Both the position numbers and the translations under genes were made by a program. This document shows positions 62,030 to 64,000 of a stretch of DNA of 64,000 nt, one piece after another. Every line of letters begins with the position of its first letter. Position 1 is the first letter of the stretch. Source of the stretch: an uncultured Ruminococcus sp. Lineage in GTDB: Bacteria > Bacillota > Clostridia > Oscillospirales > Acutalibacteraceae. The notes under the pieces were generated by a model that was given only the letters and a program-made list of their open reading frames with translations, had not been told where the DNA came from and did no database searches. Location: assembly GCA_902798365.1 (NCBI GenBank), contig CADBWP010000020.1, positions 16,169-80,168 of the forward strand, read 5' to 3'.

Positions 62030-62168
62030 GTTTTTTGTGAGGCTGCAACGCGTTATCTGATTCCTACACTCCGTTGCTGTAACTGCTTCAATACTATATT
62101 CAGAATTAACATGACGGCTGCAAAATCATAAAATATCAAAAAAATATTACAGTTTTTCGCAAAAGGGC

Positions 62169-62197
62169 TTGTAAAAAGATTTTGTTTAATATATAAT
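62169..62197 (+). promoter_or_regulatory. Promoter of the secreted repeat-protein gene
   Basis: TTGTAA (62169-62174) and TATAAT (62192-62197) with a 17-base spacer, 47 bases before the start codon. Confidence 0.75.
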
Positions 62198-62244
62198 GTA
62201 ATTACTCAGATGTTGAGTTATTCAAAAAAGGAGGAATTTTACCG

Positions 62245-63762
62245 ATGAGAAAATCATCAAAGGCTCTCAGCCTGGTTCTTGCCGGTCTGACTGCCACATC
62301 CTGTTTTACGGGTTTGTCGGCGATCTCGGCTGCTGCAGATACCACCCTGGTTTACTTCCAGTTCCCGGAAGATGAAGCATGGGGTCCTTTAAGCGGCGTA
62401 CAGACCGACGCTCTTGACAAGTCCAACGTATATTGCAATGTTTATGCAATTTCGGGCAACACCACCACCTACAAGGGAAGAGGCTGGGAGGTAGGCTCCA
62501 CTCAGTGCACCAACGAGGGCAACGGAATCTTTTCGTTCGATACCTCTGCTCAGGGCGTAATTGAGCCGGGCGCCATCTACGGCATTCTGTTCTCAACTCA
62601 GGCAAATAAAAACACAAAGCCCAAGAGCGGCGACGGTTTCCAGACCTGCGACATCATCTTCACAGCAGATTGTCTGGGCGACACCGTTAAGCTTATCGGC
62701 GGCACCAGAGAAAACGGCGCCAACTCCGAGAAGATCGACTATCTCGGCGAGTTTGTAAATCATCCCGAGTGCGGTCCTCTTAAGAAGATCGCTTCCCTGG
62801 GCAGCGTGCTCCCCGGCAAGTTTGCTCCCGGTCAGGATCGCGGCATTCCGCTTGCTCAGGCTCTTAAGGATTATCTGCCTAACCCCACAAACGTAAACGC
62901 ATTTAACGTTACAAGAAACCTTCAGATCTGCGAAGAGTTCGAAACCACTCCTCTTGCAGTTTATAAGGCTTATGTAAACGAGTACGGCGAGTATCTTGAG
63001 GAGAAGTCCTGGACAGAGCCCAACGAGGACGATACCAACGCTCCCGATACCGAGATCGTTATTACAAAGAACACTCCCGTAGAGGGCGACGACACTTCCA
63101 GAAAGTACGTTAAGACCACTACCACATACAAGTACAACAAAAAGAAGAGAACATACGTAGGTTCTGCCGAGAACGTTGCGTATCCTACTCTTGACTATGT
63201 AATGGAGCGTCTTGCTCTTACAGAGGATGACCTCGTTGAGGGAACAACAGCTGCTCCCGTTGAGGAAACAACCGTAGAGCCCACCACAGTAGAGCCCACA
63301 ACTGTTGAGCCCACAACTGTTGAGCCTACCACAGTAGAGCCCACAACCGTTGAGCCTACCACCGTTGAGCCTACCACCGTAGAGCCCACCACCGTTGAGC
63401 CCACTACCGTAGAGCCCACCACCGTTGAGCCCACTACCGTTGAGCCCACCACCGTTGAGCCCACCACCGAGGAGCCCGTTGCTGAGCCCGTAGTTATCGT
63501 AGCCGGCAACAACTCAGAGCTGTTCGGCACTGCATGGAACGGCGCCGACACAAACAACCAGATGACCAAGGACGGCGACGTTTATACCAAGACCTACACC
63601 GCTGACAAAGCTTATGCGGACGTTCAGCTCAAGGCTGTAGTGAATGTCGAGGGAGAAGACGCTAAGTGGTACGGCGACGAGACCGGCGCAAACGTTACCT
63701 TCAACGTTACCGAGCCCTCCGATTTCACCGTAACCTATGATCCTAAGCGGCGACAAGGTTGA
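62245..63762 (+). CDS. Secreted carbohydrate-binding-like repeat protein (frameshifted)
   Basis: The open frame gives 505 residues before a frameshift. Residues 1-31 are a Sec signal peptide (MRKSSKALSLVLAGLTATSC, cleaved near SAAAD). Residues 32-330 are an extracellular domain I do not recognise; a linker of thirteen VEPTT units (about 344-408) follows, then a beta-rich module starting VVIVAGNNSELFGTAWNGAD. That module and the text after the frameshift resemble the X25/starch-binding modules seen in Ruminococcus surface proteins, so binding of alpha-glucan is possible but not proven. AAGGAGGAATTTTACCG precedes the start. The frame breaks at about 63745. Confidence 0.8.
   Translation: MRKSSKALSLVLAGLTATSCFTGLSAISAAADTTLVYFQFPEDEAWGPLSGVQTDALDKSNVYCNVYAISGNTTTYKGRGWEVGSTQCTNEGNGIFSFDTSAQGVIEPGAIYGILFSTQANKNTKPKSGDGFQTCDIIFTADCLGDTVKLIGGTRENGANSEKIDYLGEFVNHPECGPLKKIASLGSVLPGKFAPGQDRGIPLAQALKDYLPNPTNVNAFNVTRNLQICEEFETTPLAVYKAYVNEYGEYLEEKSWTEPNEDDTNAPDTEIVITKNTPVEGDDTSRKYVKTTTTYKYNKKKRTYVGSAENVAYPTLDYVMERLALTEDDLVEGTTAAPVEETTVEPTTVEPTTVEPTTVEPTTVEPTTVEPTTVEPTTVEPTTVEPTTVEPTTVEPTTVEPTTVEPTTEEPVAEPVVIVAGNNSELFGTAWNGADTNNQMTKDGDVYTKTYTADKAYADVQLKAVVNVEGEDAKWYGDETGANVTFNVTEPSDFTVTYDPKRRQG
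63274..63468 (+). repeat. 15-bp coding minisatellite (thirteen VEPTT units)
   Basis: Thirteen 15-base units (such as GTTGAGCCCACCACC and GTAGAGCCCACCACC) encode a threonine/proline-rich linker, probably extracellular. Confidence 0.95.
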
Positions 63763-64000
63763 GATCGTTACCGAGCTCGTTTATTCGACCGTATTTGCCG
63801 TAGGAAACGGCGAGGGCGACTGGCTGTACGGCGCAAACTGGGTTCCCAACTTTGAGGACAACGAGATGGCCAAGGTTGCCGAAGGCGTATTCGAGATCGA
63901 ATACACCGATATTACCCCGGCGTTCGGCCGTCAGATCAAGTTCACCATCGACGGTGAATGGACCCACAACTTTGGCGGCGTGTTTGAGGAAAGCGGCGTT
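63746..64000 (+). CDS. Continuation of the secreted repeat protein in another frame (runs off window)
   Basis: After GATCCTA at 63739-63745 the coding sense continues in the +1-shifted frame: SGDKVEIVTELVYSTVFAVG, then WLYGANWVPNFEDNEMAKV and IKFTIDGEWTHNFGGVF. It is open to the window end. The upstream frame ends YDPKRRQG and a stop, whereas YDPxSGDKVEIV would be expected, so the gene is either frameshifted in the genome or the sequence has an indel. The module has the W..GANW pattern of X25-like modules. Confidence 0.75.

Noticed and set aside
61969-62030. T-box leader of glyQS
   Set aside because: The promoter is too close to the start codon to leave room for a T-box; no specifier or AGGGTGG-like element was found.
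63274-63468. CRISPR array
   Set aside because: Regular repeats are coding 15-base minisatellite units without unique spacers, and no cas genes are present.

Overview
The window looks like a chromosomal segment of a gut Clostridia bacterium, most likely an Oscillospiraceae/Ruminococcus-type Firmicute. Reasons: AGGAGG-type ribosome binding sites, near-consensus sigma-A promoters with 17-18 bp spacers, a single-chain glycyl-tRNA synthetase, an acetolactate decarboxylase, NuoE/NuoF-type flavin electron-bifurcation subunits, a repeat-rich secreted protein, and a reductase-terminated NRPS of a kind known from gut Clostridia. Species assignment is inference.

Layout. (1) 1-12.5 kb: the end of an exopolysaccharide operon (+): two GT4 and one GT2 glycosyltransferases, Wzx flippase, membrane metallophosphoesterase, two Wzz-like chain-length proteins (the second fused to a degenerate GGDEF domain), a Wzy-like polymerase, a phosphoglycosyl transferase and an HD-GYP protein with a dead receiver domain. 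(2) 12.5-18 kb: an EamA transporter, tRNA-Ser(UGA) and tRNA-Ser(GCU) followed by a peculiar tRNA-linked repeat, an ABC exporter operon (-) and an unrecognised membrane protein. (3) 18-28 kb: a three-gene NuoE/NuoF/GltD-like flavoenzyme complex (-), gdhA (-), tRNA-Arg(CCU), a C_GCAxxG_C_C protein, a surface-protein pseudogene, budA and ychF. (4) 28.2-41.1 kb: an apparently single operon: ATP-grasp ligase, heterodimeric ABC exporter, PaaK-like adenylating enzyme, CapA-like protein and a 1,962-residue A-PCP-C-A-PCP-reductase NRPS. (5) 41.2-53.7 kb: a SpoIIE/RsbU-like phosphatase (-), then a + strand operon with a membrane protein, a PP2C-HATPase protein, a MATE-HATPase fusion, a STAS antagonist, a second NRPS (A-PCP-C), a carboxylesterase and a Bax-inhibitor-like protein. 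(6) 53.7-54.3 kb: tRNA-Ser(CGA) and tRNA-Ser(GGA) with a second copy of the tRNA-linked repeat. (7) 54.4-64 kb: a polar amino-acid ABC transporter, a zinc-ribbon protein with a pentapeptide repeat, a GT-C type membrane protein, a patatin-like lipase, glyQS, and a secreted repeat protein with a frameshift that runs off the window end.

The strongest candidates for something undescribed are: (a) the short non-coding repeat found behind two different tRNA-Ser genes, each time with a duplicated tRNA 3' end plus terminator and an inverted tRNA fragment at the other end; and (b) the linkage of NRPS genes to a partner-switching signalling set (PP2C phosphatases, HATPase domains, STAS) that includes a transporter fused to an anti-sigma-like kinase domain. 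Two of the three adenylation domains lack the Asp that binds the alpha-amino group, suggesting acyl or other non-amino-acid starters; with the terminal reductase this predicts an N-acyl amino aldehyde or alcohol.
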